Shown piece by piece: positions 1 to 7,860 of a stretch of DNA of 43,045 nt. Each line of letters starts with the position of its first letter. Position 1 is the stretch's first letter. Both the position numbers and the translations under genes were made by a program. Origin of the DNA: Kiloniella laminariae DSM 19542. GTDB lineage: Bacteria > Pseudomonadota > Alphaproteobacteria > Kiloniellales > Kiloniellaceae. A model generated the notes under the pieces. The model saw only the letters and a list, made by a program, of their open reading frames with translations, ran no database searches and was not told where the DNA came from. The DNA lies in assembly GCF_000374005.1 (NCBI RefSeq), contig NZ_KB893166.1, forward strand, positions 194,558-237,602, written 5' to 3'.

Positions 1-152
1 AAGAAGGTCAAAGCGGTCGGGTCAAGCTCATGAGTAATGGCGGCGCCAACCGGAAAGGAAGTACTGACCAGAAAGATAAAAAGCAGCATCGCACGATGTG
101 CTTTTTTCTCTTCCTGAGCCTGTAAAGGTGCAGTTTCTGTACTGAGGGACAC
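1..152 (-). CDS. EamA/DMT-family permease, 5' fragment
   Basis: The minus strand opens a reading frame at a GTG (150-152) with a GAAGG ribosome-binding site about 8 nt upstream; an in-frame TAG lies further upstream. It runs off the left edge. The 50 visible residues have a short polar N-terminus followed by a first membrane segment that reads LLFIFLVSTSFPVGAAITH and then LDPTALTF. That pattern is typical of the first helix and following loop of EamA-domain drug/metabolite transporters. It begins 66 nt after preA on the same strand, so it may be the last gene of the preT-preA transcript. Substrate unknown. Only the N-terminus is visible, so the family call rests on one helix and its loop. Confidence 0.6.
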   Translation of the reverse strand, partial: MSLSTETAPLQAQEEKKAHRAMLLFIFLVSTSFPVGAAITHELDPTALTF

Positions 153-218
153 GGTACCAACCTTCGTCTTAGCAGGGGATGGTCGGCCAGACTATCCACT
201 CAGTCAGAAAACACCAGT

Positions 219-1526
219 TTATTCAGCAGCTTTTACCGCACTCGGGTTATTAGGATGGGTTGTCCAGTTGGCATAGCCCGGATCAATCGGTTTGTTGGTA
301 CGCGGATCTGTCCCTTCGGTCATCTGCACCATGGAAATGCAGTCTTCCACCGGGCAGACACTGACACAGAGATTACAACCGACGCACTCGTCATCAATCA
401 CCTCAAACTTGCGAACTCCATCAACCGTGGCAGTAATCGCCTGATGTGACGTATCTTCACAGGCAATATGGCAACGCCCACACTTGATACAGAGATCCTG
501 ATCAATCGATGCCTTGGCAATATAGTTCAGATTGAGATACTTCCAGTCCGTGACGTTGGGAACGGCCTGACCGACAAAATCATCAAGCGAGCTGTATCCC
601 TTTTCATCCATCCAGTTAGAAAGGCCTTCAGCCAGTTCAGTGACAATCTTGAAGCCATAGGTCATAGCCGCAGTACAGACCTGAACGTTACCCGATCCCA
701 GAACCATAAACTCGGCGGCATCTTTCCAGGTAGTGATCCCGCCAATGCCGGAAATAGGCAGGCCTTGTGTTTCCGGATCACGGGCAATTTCCGCAACCAT
801 ATTCAGAGCAATCGGCTTCACTGCAGGGCCACAATAGCCGCCGTGTGTCCCCTTGCCATCCACAGTTGGGGTTGGCGCCATAAGATCCAGATCAACTCCG
901 ACAATCGAATTGATTGTGTTGATCAGGGAAACAGCATCTGCACCACCGCGATGCGCAGCCCTAGCAGATTGGCGAACATCGGAAATGTTGGGAGTCAGCT
1001 TGACGATCACTGGCAGATCCGAATGAGTTTTACACCAGCGGGTCACCATCTCGACGTACTCTGGCACCTGACCAACAGCCGCGCCCATGCCACGTTCCGA
1101 CATACCATGCGGGCAACCGAAATTCAGCTCGATCCCGTCACAACCGGTATCTTCAACCCGCTTGAGAATGTCGATCCAGTTCTGCTCCTCGCAGGGAACC
1201 ATCAGCGAGACAATCAAGGCCCGGTCTGGCCAGTTCTTTTTGACCCGGGTGATCTCTTCCAGATTGATTTCAAGCGAACGATCAGTGATCAACTCGATAT
1301 TGTTTAACCCCAGCAAACGGCGGTCGTTCCCGTGGATCGCTCCATATCTTGGGCCATTGACGTTGACCACATGCGGGTTTTCACCCAGGGTTTTCCAAAC
1401 AACACCGCCCCAGCCAGCCTCAAAAGCCCGGACAACGTTATATTCTTTATCCGTCGGCGGAGCAGAGGCGAGCCAAAACGGGTTGGGAGATTTAATACCC
1501 AGAAAATTGCTACTGATATCAGCCAT
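219..1526 (-). CDS. preA: NAD-dependent dihydropyrimidine dehydrogenase, catalytic subunit PreA
   Basis: Cytosolic FMN and iron-sulfur subunit that reduces uracil and thymine to their dihydro forms, the first step of reductive pyrimidine catabolism. The N-terminal two thirds is a dihydroorotate-dehydrogenase-like barrel with NPFWLASAPPT near the start and the active-site loop NFGCPHGMSERGMG, whose cysteine (about residue 138) is the expected proton donor. The C-terminus carries two 4Fe-4S motifs, CIKCGRCHIAC (about 346-356) and CVGCNLCVSVCP (about 381-391). I prefer the ATG at 1526 (435 aa) because AAGGA lies 8 nt upstream; the ATG at 1532 would leave only 2 nt. It follows preT by about 50 nt, so the two are co-transcribed. 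The later pathway enzymes (dihydropyrimidinase, beta-ureidopropionase) are not in the window. Confidence 0.95.
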   Translation of the reverse strand: MADISSNFLGIKSPNPFWLASAPPTDKEYNVVRAFEAGWGGVVWKTLGENPHVVNVNGPRYGAIHGNDRRLLGLNNIELITDRSLEINLEEITRVKKNWPDRALIVSLMVPCEEQNWIDILKRVEDTGCDGIELNFGCPHGMSERGMGAAVGQVPEYVEMVTRWCKTHSDLPVIVKLTPNISDVRQSARAAHRGGADAVSLINTINSIVGVDLDLMAPTPTVDGKGTHGGYCGPAVKPIALNMVAEIARDPETQGLPISGIGGITTWKDAAEFMVLGSGNVQVCTAAMTYGFKIVTELAEGLSNWMDEKGYSSLDDFVGQAVPNVTDWKYLNLNYIAKASIDQDLCIKCGRCHIACEDTSHQAITATVDGVRKFEVIDDECVGCNLCVSVCPVEDCISMVQMTEGTDPRTNKPIDPGYANWTTHPNNPSAVKAAE

Positions 1527-1580
1527 GTTCATATTCCTTGTGATAGTCCGGATTTTACCGGAGAGGGTTTCAGTCGTTAC

Positions 1581-2936
1581 CTATCGGCTCAGGAAAGCAT
1601 TGATTGCTTCAGCTGCAACCTTGCCATCCTCTACCGCAGCAACTGTCAGGTCCTCACCGCCAGCGATACAATCACCTCCGGCCCAGACGTCCCCCAGACT
1701 GGTTCGGCGGTCTTCACCCACCCGAATTCGTCCACTCTCAAGTTCAACAACCTCCGCTGATCCGTTCAGAGGAGCAGCAACAAAGTTCTGACCAATCGCC
1801 TTGAAAACCATATCTGCGTTCAAAGTAAAGGTCTCACCGGTTCCCTTAAGTGAACCAGCTTTTTCTTCGGTATATTCACATTCGATGGCACTGACTTTGC
1901 CATTTACTCCGATCAGACGGTTTGGCTTGACCCAATGGCGAATAGTGACCCCTTTGGTTTGCGCCAGATCCTGCTCATAGTCACTGGCATTCATCTGTTC
2001 TTTGCCGCGGCGGTATAGGATTGTCACCTCTTCTGCCCCAAGCAGCTTTGACTGTACGGCCGCATCAACGGCTGTCATGCCACCGCCGATCACCACTACC
2101 TTGCGACCAACCGGCAATCGGGAAAGATCCGTACTCTGGCGCAGGTCTGAAATATAGGAGACAGCATCAACAACACCGTCAAGCTCTTCTCCCTCGGCAC
2201 GCAGGGAATTTACACCCGCCAGGCCCATCCCCAGAAACACCGCGTCGTACTTCTGACGCAGATCCGACAGAGAGAGTTCCTTTCCAAGGCTCTTGCCAAG
2301 ATCAAGTGTAATTCCGCCGATAGACAGCAAGAATTCAACTTCGCGCTGGGCAAAACCGTCAACCGACTTGTAGGCTGCGATTCCATATTCATTCAGGCCA
2401 CCAGCCTTTTTGCGCGCATCATAGACCGTGACATCATGTCCGTGCATGGCGAGGCGATGTGCGCAGGCAAGTCCGGCAGGGCCAGCACCAACCACCGCAA
2501 CTTTTCGCCCGGTCAAAGCAGCGCGTTCAAAAACCTTGTCACCCTCTTCAAGCAGATGATCCGTTGCATAACGCTGTAGCAGACCGATCTTGACCGGTTT
2601 GCCTTCCGCTTCCTGACGAACACAGGCCTGCTCACACAATGTTTCTGTCGGGCAAACACGGGCACACATGCCCCCGAGGATATTCTCTTCAAAGATTGTT
2701 TTTGCAGCGCCCTTCACGTTATCCGCAGAAATCTGGCGAATAAACATGGGAATATCAATTGATGTCGGGCAAGCCACGGTACAGGGTGCGTCATAACAGA
2801 AGTAACAACGGTCTGCTTCTACATAGGCTTCGTGGCTGGCAAGTGGTGGATGGATATCGCCAAAATTCTTGCTGTAGTCTTCCTGAGCAAGACGACTGGA
2901 TCGGATATCCGGCCCTTCACCGGTTTTTATACTCAT
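1581..2936 (-). CDS. preT: NAD-dependent dihydropyrimidine dehydrogenase, electron-transfer subunit PreT
   Basis: Partner of PreA that takes electrons from NAD(P)H through FAD and iron-sulfur centres. In order: an N-terminal cysteine-rich region (C44, C47, C52, C56, then C91, C95, C101, C105) like that of GltD-type subunits, an FAD dinucleotide-binding motif GAGPAG (about 150-155), and a second Rossmann motif IGGGMTAVDAA (about 283-293) for the nicotinamide nucleotide. Length (451 aa) is normal for the subunit. The ATG at 2936 has AGGGAG six to seven nt upstream. First gene of the preT-preA unit; the 317-nt region upstream carries two candidate operators. A generic glutamate-synthase-like small subunit is the main alternative, but adjacency to preA decides it. 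Confidence 0.93.
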   Translation of the reverse strand: MSIKTGEGPDIRSSRLAQEDYSKNFGDIHPPLASHEAYVEADRCYFCYDAPCTVACPTSIDIPMFIRQISADNVKGAAKTIFEENILGGMCARVCPTETLCEQACVRQEAEGKPVKIGLLQRYATDHLLEEGDKVFERAALTGRKVAVVGAGPAGLACAHRLAMHGHDVTVYDARKKAGGLNEYGIAAYKSVDGFAQREVEFLLSIGGITLDLGKSLGKELSLSDLRQKYDAVFLGMGLAGVNSLRAEGEELDGVVDAVSYISDLRQSTDLSRLPVGRKVVVIGGGMTAVDAAVQSKLLGAEEVTILYRRGKEQMNASDYEQDLAQTKGVTIRHWVKPNRLIGVNGKVSAIECEYTEEKAGSLKGTGETFTLNADMVFKAIGQNFVAAPLNGSAEVVELESGRIRVGEDRRTSLGDVWAGGDCIAGGEDLTVAAVEDGKVAAEAINAFLSR

Positions 2937-3253
2937 CCCTATACTCCCTGACGGATATTTTTGTGACGTTAGTTTTTATTATTTTGTAATTTGATTTTAT
3001 TTTCGGCACACGACCCGCTCTCTTTTTTGGCGCGGTGTCATCCCTGTTGTTCCCCGTATGATAAGTATAAATTTATCATACAGTCAATTTTTTTATCATT
3101 TGATAAATTTTTTTACCGCCTCTTAAACTGTAACTTCGACAAAGACAAACTCAACCCTTTGAAACAAATCGCGTATAATTATATATCCCACCTTTAATTA
3201 CCCCATGATATACTCCCTAGGCTCGCGACAGAACAAAGCCGGGATACGCCAGA
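2937..3253. promoter_or_regulatory. AT-rich intergenic region with two TGATAA/TTATCA palindromes
   Basis: 317 nt between divergent preT and the plus-strand binding-protein gene, with no convincing ORF. It contains GTATGATAA (3056-3064), 8 nt, TTATCATAC (3073-3081): a perfect 9-bp inverted repeat. Twelve nt further is TTTATCA-TT-TGATAAA (3092-3107), a perfect 7-bp inverted repeat. The cores of both are the same six bases, so one dimeric regulator may bind both; which family is inference. They lie 120-170 nt upstream of preT. A TATAAT at 3174-3179 points towards the plus-strand gene but has no good -35 box at normal spacing. Confidence 0.5.
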
Positions 3254-4099
3254 ATGTTTTCTTTGATCATGCTTTTCACGCGCGCTATGGGCTCTTGTCC
3301 CATGCCTTCTCCTGATAAAACTGCCCTTTTGTCAGACCGTCACCTGCGATCCCGCAGCGATATTGTCCGTCTGTTTTTTTGCTCTCTGACGATGTTTTCG
3401 ACGGCTTTGTTTTCGACGGCAAAGGCCGAGGACAAAATCCGCTATGGCCTCTCACACTGGCCTCCTTTCGCCTTAACAGAACAGCCACAACCCGCCGGGA
3501 TTGACTATGATGTCGCTATGGAAATATCCCGACGTATAAGTATTCCCTTTGAAGTACGGGCCTGCCCGTTTAAACGCTGTCTGGTAGAAATGGAACGGGG
3601 CGACCTGGACCTGATGTCAGGCATTGCCCGAAATGACGAGCGTGCAGTTTATATGAACTATGCTGACACGCCTTATCATGCTGTATCCGTGGTTTTTTTC
3701 GTCAGGGCCGGAGAGCAGGATCGACTAACACAGTACCATGATCTCTATAATCTGAGAACAGGGGCAGTGGTTTCTTCTCATTATTTTGAGCCGTTCAACA
3801 CTGATCAAAAAATTGCCAAGGCCGAAGTCGCCAAAGAACAAAAACTGCTTCCCATGCTCAATACAGGTCGGATTGATACCTATGTCGGGACTGATCCAAA
3901 TGCGTCCTATGAGATTTTAACACTCGGCTACAAAGACAAGCTGGTAAAAGCGCCCTTTAACCCCGGTGTTGAGGTTCCTGTCTACTTCGCCTTCTCCCGC
4001 GCCTCAACCTACCAGTCAAGGACCAGCGAACTCGGTCAGATTATCAGGGAAATGCATCAGGACGGAACCATCGAAACCATTTTGGCAAAATACCAGTAG
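3254..4099 (+). CDS. Orphan periplasmic solute-binding protein, family 3 (amino-acid type)
   Basis: Secreted binding protein of the SBP_bac_3 fold. After a long N-terminus there is a hydrophobic signal segment (roughly residues 38-57, LFFCSLTMFSTALFSTAKAED), then the lobe 1 start IRYGLSHWPPFA, the characteristic GDLDLMSGIARNDERA, and a C-terminal DGTIETILAKYQ. A paired CPFKRC motif sits around residue 105, a feature of binding-protein-like proteins that often lack transporter partners. The first ATG (3254) has a weak GGGA site; ATGs at 3287 and 3302 would give a tighter signal peptide. No permease or ATPase gene lies nearby, so it may be an orphan receptor or serve a transporter elsewhere. 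Ligand unknown. Confidence 0.75.
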   Translation: MFSLIMLFTRAMGSCPMPSPDKTALLSDRHLRSRSDIVRLFFCSLTMFSTALFSTAKAEDKIRYGLSHWPPFALTEQPQPAGIDYDVAMEISRRISIPFEVRACPFKRCLVEMERGDLDLMSGIARNDERAVYMNYADTPYHAVSVVFFVRAGEQDRLTQYHDLYNLRTGAVVSSHYFEPFNTDQKIAKAEVAKEQKLLPMLNTGRIDTYVGTDPNASYEILTLGYKDKLVKAPFNPGVEVPVYFAFSRASTYQSRTSELGQIIREMHQDGTIETILAKYQ

Positions 4100-4107
4100 C
4101 CCAAATA

Positions 4108-4130
4108 CCCAGAGCTTGGCCAGCTCCGGG
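4108..4130. terminator. Hairpin between convergent genes
   Basis: CCC-A-GAGCT, loop TGGCC, AGCTC-C-GGG forms an 8-bp stem with one mismatch. It fills the 31-nt gap between the convergent binding-protein gene and the lrp-type gene, ending at the lrp stop codon. There is no strong T-tract on either side, so termination is only a suggestion. Confidence 0.35.
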
Positions 4131-4592
4131 TTACCTTTGGATGACAGGAACACCTGCCCAGGGACGGACAGTACGCAGGGAAAAACTTGATTGCATATGA
4201 GCCACCCCAGGCAAGCGCGACAAAGCATTGCGGTGGATCTGTTCGTAGTCAGCAACATTTTGGGCAACAACCCTGAGCAAATAATCCGCCTGTCCCGCCA
4301 TAAGGTGACATTCGGAAATCTCTGGTGCTTTCTGCACCGCTATCTCGAACTGTTCCAGCGTGTCTTCACTTTGAGAATGCAGAGTTATTTCCACAAAAAT
4401 CTCGATAGAATACCCCAACGCCTTTGCATCAAGCCGCGCGACATATCCCGAAATTTGTCCACCACTTTCGAGCAACTTGATCCGTCTGTGACAGGCCGAA
4501 GTTGAAAGCCCGACTTTATCCGCCAGAGTCGAAATTGGCATGCGACAATCTTCTTGCAGGTATGACAAAATTTTAACATCAATTCTATCCAC
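4131..4592 (-). CDS. Lrp/AsnC-family transcriptional regulator
   Basis: 153-aa feast/famine regulator. An N-terminal winged helix-turn-helix (DRIDVKILSYLQEDCRMPISTLADKVGLSTSACHRR, about residues 2-37) is followed by the AsnC ligand-binding RAM domain (about 65-140). The start is a GTG at 4592 with AGGA about 9 nt upstream. It is transcribed divergently from the dgcN block across 307 nt, the usual position of a local Lrp-type regulator. I infer that it controls the D-amino acid genes in response to an amino acid; the ligand cannot be read from sequence. Confidence 0.88.
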   Translation of the reverse strand: MDRIDVKILSYLQEDCRMPISTLADKVGLSTSACHRRIKLLESGGQISGYVARLDAKALGYSIEIFVEITLHSQSEDTLEQFEIAVQKAPEISECHLMAGQADYLLRVVAQNVADYEQIHRNALSRLPGVAHMQSSFSLRTVRPWAGVPVIQR

Positions 4593-4899
4593 AATAAATA
4601 ATCCTCATTTTTATCAATAAAATCGAATATTATTCCAATAATCTCGTCACACCCTACGAAATTCAAGATCCATTTCAAACAAATGTTTGACAATATCCTC
4701 TCAACTGAGGTTTCTGCTTTGATAACGAACGGTTGAACCCTTCCCGGTTCTGGTTATGCTTCTTGCGCCCCTTCTTCTACACCCGGAAGAAAGTTCCCGA
4801 GAATCTGACCCAAGAGATCACGGAGCAGGCAACCCACGACACATCCGGCAAACCTTACAATCCTGCGTGATTGGATCGCGCAATTCTGGGAGTAATTAC
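4593..4899. promoter_or_regulatory. lrp-dgcN divergent control region with two palindromes
   Basis: 307 nt without a supported gene. ATTATT-CC-AATAAT (4629-4642) and CAAACA-AA-TGTTTG (4676-4689) are both perfect 6-2-6 palindromes, with centres 47 nt apart. A TTGACA (4687-4692) overlaps the second, but I find no good -10 box at 16-18 nt. The stretch 4756-4899 is open in the dgcN frame, but the encoded residues (MLLAPLLLHPEESS...) do not resemble the family and lack a ribosome-binding site, so I treat it as leader. Confidence 0.4.
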
Positions 4900-5898
4900 A
4901 TGAGCATCAGAACACCGTATCTCCTCTTCCTCGGAAACGCTGCCGATCCGCTTGCAGCCAAGGTTGCCCAGGGTATCCGGGACTGGCGTCCGGAAAACTG
5001 CGTCGGTCAGCTTCGCCTTGACGGCTGCAACGCCGACCTTGGCCTGACAGACATGTCGCCGGAACAGGCTGTTGCCGAAGGGGCAAAAACCATGGTTGTC
5101 GGTGTGGCCAACCGCGGCGGCGTAATCGATGCCAGTTGGGTAACAGTCCTGGTTCAGGCCCTTGAATCCGGACTGGATCTGGCCGCAGGCCTGCACAATA
5201 AACTTGCCGATGTTCCCGAAGTTGCAGCAGCTGCAAAACGCCTCGGGCGCAAGATCCACGATGTACGCCATCCAACCAAACAGTACCCTGTTGCTGCAGG
5301 CTCACCCCGCTCCGGCAAACGTCTTCTTGCTGTCGGCACAGACTGTTCCTGTGGGAAAATGTACACCACGCTCGCCATAGAAAAGGAACTGCGCGATCGT
5401 GGTATTCCCGCTGATTTTCGCGCAACAGGCCAGACCGGTATCCTGATCACCGGGGATGGTGTCTCCATTGATGCTGTGGCTTCTGACTTTATCTCCGGCT
5501 CTGTCGAAGTACATTCGCCCGCCAACGATGAGAACCACTGGGATATTATCGAAGGTCAAGGCTCCCTCTATCACGCCTCCTTTGCCGGGGTTTCCCTTGG
5601 CCTGATCCACGGTTCACAGCCGGACGCTCTTGTGCTTTGCCACGAACCGACCAGAACCCACATGCGCGGCTTGCCAGACTTTACCCTGCCGTCCCTTGAA
5701 GACTGCATGGAGGCCAATCTTCGGGCAGCTTATCTGACCAACAAGAATGCCAAATTTGTCGGTATCTCGATCAACACCGCCAAGCTAAGCGACGCGGAAG
5801 CGACAGCTTACCTTACAAAAATCGAAGCCCAGTTCGGCTTGCCCGCGGTTGATCCTGTGCGAACTGGTGTTGCCAAGATTGTGGACAACTTCGCATGA
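4900..5898 (+). CDS. dgcN: D-glutamate N-acetyltransferase DgcN (DUF1611 family)
   Basis: 332 aa. Members of this family are known as DgcN, which N-acetylates D-glutamate in a D-glutamate catabolic route with DgcA. The start is the ATG at 4900, with GGGAG 7 nt upstream, giving MSIRTPYLLFLGNAADPLAAK; the longer frame from 4756 is not supported. An N-terminal Rossmann-like part precedes a nucleotide-loop-like motif GTDCSCGKMYT (146-156). The C-terminal part contains EGQGSLYHASFAGVSLGLIHGSQPD and LCHEPTRTHMRG. The stop overlaps the dgcA start (ATGA), so the two are translationally coupled. Older annotations call such proteins DUF1611 or a putative NAD-dependent epimerase; the dgcA partner makes the present call firm. 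Confidence 0.85.
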   Translation: MSIRTPYLLFLGNAADPLAAKVAQGIRDWRPENCVGQLRLDGCNADLGLTDMSPEQAVAEGAKTMVVGVANRGGVIDASWVTVLVQALESGLDLAAGLHNKLADVPEVAAAAKRLGRKIHDVRHPTKQYPVAAGSPRSGKRLLAVGTDCSCGKMYTTLAIEKELRDRGIPADFRATGQTGILITGDGVSIDAVASDFISGSVEVHSPANDENHWDIIEGQGSLYHASFAGVSLGLIHGSQPDALVLCHEPTRTHMRGLPDFTLPSLEDCMEANLRAAYLTNKNAKFVGISINTAKLSDAEATAYLTKIEAQFGLPAVDPVRTGVAKIVDNFA

Positions 5899-6875
5899 GC
5901 CGGAAAATCACAATTTCCTCAACTCCCTGGCCGATCCGTGGGGCTTTTACCATCTCTCGCGGTTCCAAGACCGAGGCCGTTGTCCTCAATGTCTACATTG
6001 AAGAAGACGGTATCCGGGCCCAGGGAGAGTCCGTGCCCTACCCCAGATACGGCGAGAGTGTTGCTTCGGTCACCCAACAGATCGAGGCAATCCTCCCTGC
6101 TCTGGAAAGCGGCATGACCCGCCTTGAGCTTCAGGATGCCATTGCCCCTGGCGCAGCCCGCTTTGCTGTTGATGCCGCGCTTTGGGATCTCGAAGCCAAA
6201 AAAACCGGGAAACGGGCCTGGGAAATTGCCGGGGTTTCCATGGTGCCTGCCACCACGGTTTATACGCTGTCTCTCGCTGAGCCAGAAAAAATGGAACAGG
6301 ATGCCCGGGACAACCAGGACAAACCAGTCCTGAAACTCAAGCTTGGCGGACAGGGTGATCTGGCACGCGTAGCCGCCGTACGCAAAGGCCATCCCACGGC
6401 AAGGATCGTGGTTGATGCCAACGAAGCCTGGAGCCGGGATCTTTATCTGGAGCTGGTGCCCGAACTGGTTAAACTGGGCGTAGAGATGATCGAACAGCCC
6501 TTCCCGGCGGCGGATGACGAAGCCCTGCGGGAGCTTGATCGTCCAATTACCATCTGTGCCGATGAATCCTGTCACGACCGCAAGTCCCTGCCGGGCCTCG
6601 TTGGCAAGTACGACATGATCAATATCAAGCTCGACAAGACCGGTGGCCTGACCGAAGCCCTTGCCATGAAAAAAGAAGCAGAAGCCCTTGGCTTCGAAAT
6701 CATGACGGGCTGTATGCTCGGCTCGTCCCTTGCCATGGCCCCGGCCATGGTCGTGGCCCAAGGCAGCAAGCTGGTGGATCTTGATGCGCCGCTGCTGCTG
6801 TCAAAGGACTGTGAACCCGGCCTGGTTTTCACTGGAGTAGAAATTGCCCCGCCTGAAAAAGAGCTTTGGGGTTAA
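5895..6875 (+). CDS. dgcA: N-acetyl-D-glutamate racemase DgcA (dipeptide-epimerase-like enolase superfamily)
   Basis: 326-aa enolase-superfamily enzyme. All muconate-lactonizing-subgroup catalytic elements are present: KLKLG (K147/K149), the metal ligands D174 (VDANEAW), E200 (IEQPFPA) and D223 (CADES), and the second base K246 (NIKLDKTGG). Sequence alone would suggest an L-Ala-D/L-Glu dipeptide epimerase. The 4-nt overlap with dgcN makes the N-acetyl-D/L-glutamate racemase DgcA the better reading. Its product, N-acetyl-L-glutamate, could be deacetylated to L-glutamate or enter arginine synthesis. The gene starts at an ATG inside the dgcN stop (ATGA) and is followed after 12 nt by the aminotransferase. 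Confidence 0.87.
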   Translation: MSRKITISSTPWPIRGAFTISRGSKTEAVVLNVYIEEDGIRAQGESVPYPRYGESVASVTQQIEAILPALESGMTRLELQDAIAPGAARFAVDAALWDLEAKKTGKRAWEIAGVSMVPATTVYTLSLAEPEKMEQDARDNQDKPVLKLKLGGQGDLARVAAVRKGHPTARIVVDANEAWSRDLYLELVPELVKLGVEMIEQPFPAADDEALRELDRPITICADESCHDRKSLPGLVGKYDMINIKLDKTGGLTEALAMKKEAEALGFEIMTGCMLGSSLAMAPAMVVAQGSKLVDLDAPLLLSKDCEPGLVFTGVEIAPPEKELWG

Positions 6876-6887
6876 GGAAGAAGATAA

Positions 6888-7736
6888 ATGAGTAGAACAG
6901 TTTATGTAAACGGCTCGTTCCTGCCCGAGGAAGACGCCAAAATCTCTGTCTTTGATCGGGGATTTCTCTTCGCCGATGGGGTCTATGAAGTCTCTACTGT
7001 TCTCGAGGGACGCCTGATCGATAACGAGGCCCACCTGACCCGCCTCCAGCGTTCGCTTGATGAGCTGCAAATGGGCTGCCCGGTAACCATGGACGAATTG
7101 GTGAGGCTACAAAAAGAGCTGATCAAACAGAATAATCTGGTTGAAGGCGGACTTTATCTTCAGGTAACCCGGGGCGCAGCTGATCGTGAATTTGGCTTTC
7201 CCAAAGACACCAAACCTTCGCTTGTGATGTTCACCCAGGTAAAGAACCTGATCAACAGTCCTGTTGCTGAAAAGGGCCTCAGGGTGATCTCTGTCCCCGA
7301 TATCCGCTGGCAGCGCCGCGATATCAAATCTGTCGGCCTGCTCGCTCCGGCACTGGCCAAACAGGCTGCGGTCGCAGCGGGTGCGGATGACGCCTGGATG
7401 TATGAAGACGGTTTTGTCACCGAAGGCAGCTCAAACAATGCCTACATCATCACCAAAGCCGGAAGCATTGTAACCCGACAACTTGGCAACGAGATCCTGC
7501 ATGGCATTACCCGGCGGTCTGTACTTGCCCTAGCTGCTGAAAGCAACATCAAGATAGAGGAACGCCCCTTCACTCTTGAAGAGGCAGCAGATGCTGCCGA
7601 AGCTTTTGTCACCTCTGCCACGACCTTTGTTACGGCGGTTGTTTCCCTTGATGGCAAGCAGATCGGGTCTGGGAAACCGGGCCCGCTGGCAACACGCCTG
7701 CGCCAGCTTTATATCGAACAGGCCTTAAAAAGCTGA
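6888..7736 (+). CDS. D-amino acid aminotransferase (PLP fold type IV)
   Basis: 282 aa. It transfers the amino group of D-alanine and other D-amino acids to a 2-oxo acid, typically 2-oxoglutarate, forming D-glutamate. Visible features: VYVNGSFLPEEDAKISVFDRGFLFADGVYEV at the N-terminus, the PLP lysine K147 in RRDIKSVGLLAPALAKQAA, E179 in TEGSSNNAYI, and a C-terminal TSATTFVTAV. The DIKS...LAKQ arrangement and EGSS resemble bacterial D-alanine aminotransferase more than branched-chain enzymes. It starts 12 nt after dgcA with GGAAGAAG upstream. Next to dgcN/dgcA it would funnel mixed D-amino acids into D-glutamate (inference). Confidence 0.85.
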   Translation: MSRTVYVNGSFLPEEDAKISVFDRGFLFADGVYEVSTVLEGRLIDNEAHLTRLQRSLDELQMGCPVTMDELVRLQKELIKQNNLVEGGLYLQVTRGAADREFGFPKDTKPSLVMFTQVKNLINSPVAEKGLRVISVPDIRWQRRDIKSVGLLAPALAKQAAVAAGADDAWMYEDGFVTEGSSNNAYIITKAGSIVTRQLGNEILHGITRRSVLALAAESNIKIEERPFTLEEAADAAEAFVTSATTFVTAVVSLDGKQIGSGKPGPLATRLRQLYIEQALKS

Positions 7737-7824
7737 AGCTGTTACGTTGATCTTATTCCGGACCACCCTCATATTATAAGCGATGACCCGGAGTAAGAGA
7801 CTGAAGTTACACCAAGCATCAAGC

Positions 7825-7860
7825 CGGGTATTAAACCGGGCATGAAACTGGGCATTAAAC
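7825..7860 (+). repeat. Three tandem 12-nt units across the alanine racemase start
   Basis: CGGGTATTAAAC, CGGGCATGAAAC and TGGGCATTAAAC lie end to end at 7825-7836, 7837-7848 and 7849-7860, differing from each other at two or three positions. The assumed ATG (7842) lies in the second unit. In its frame the units read PGIK/PGMK/LGIK, a four-residue periodicity that continues upstream of the ATG to a TAA at 7794. Confidence 0.7.

Noticed and set aside
468-1307. A 279-codon plus-strand frame opposite preA
   Set aside because: Antisense shadow of preA without a ribosome-binding site or family resemblance.
3174-3179. TATAAT as a promoter for the binding-protein gene
   Set aside because: The nearest TTGAAA is only about 9 nt upstream and there is no -35 box at 16-18 nt.
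4756-4899. N-terminal extension of dgcN by 48 codons
   Set aside because: No ribosome-binding site at 4756 and no family resemblance; GGGAG sits 7 nt before the ATG at 4900.
5919-6761. A 280-codon antisense frame opposite dgcA
   Set aside because: Gly/His/Phe-rich composition and no recognisable motif; dgcA has all catalytic residues on the other strand.
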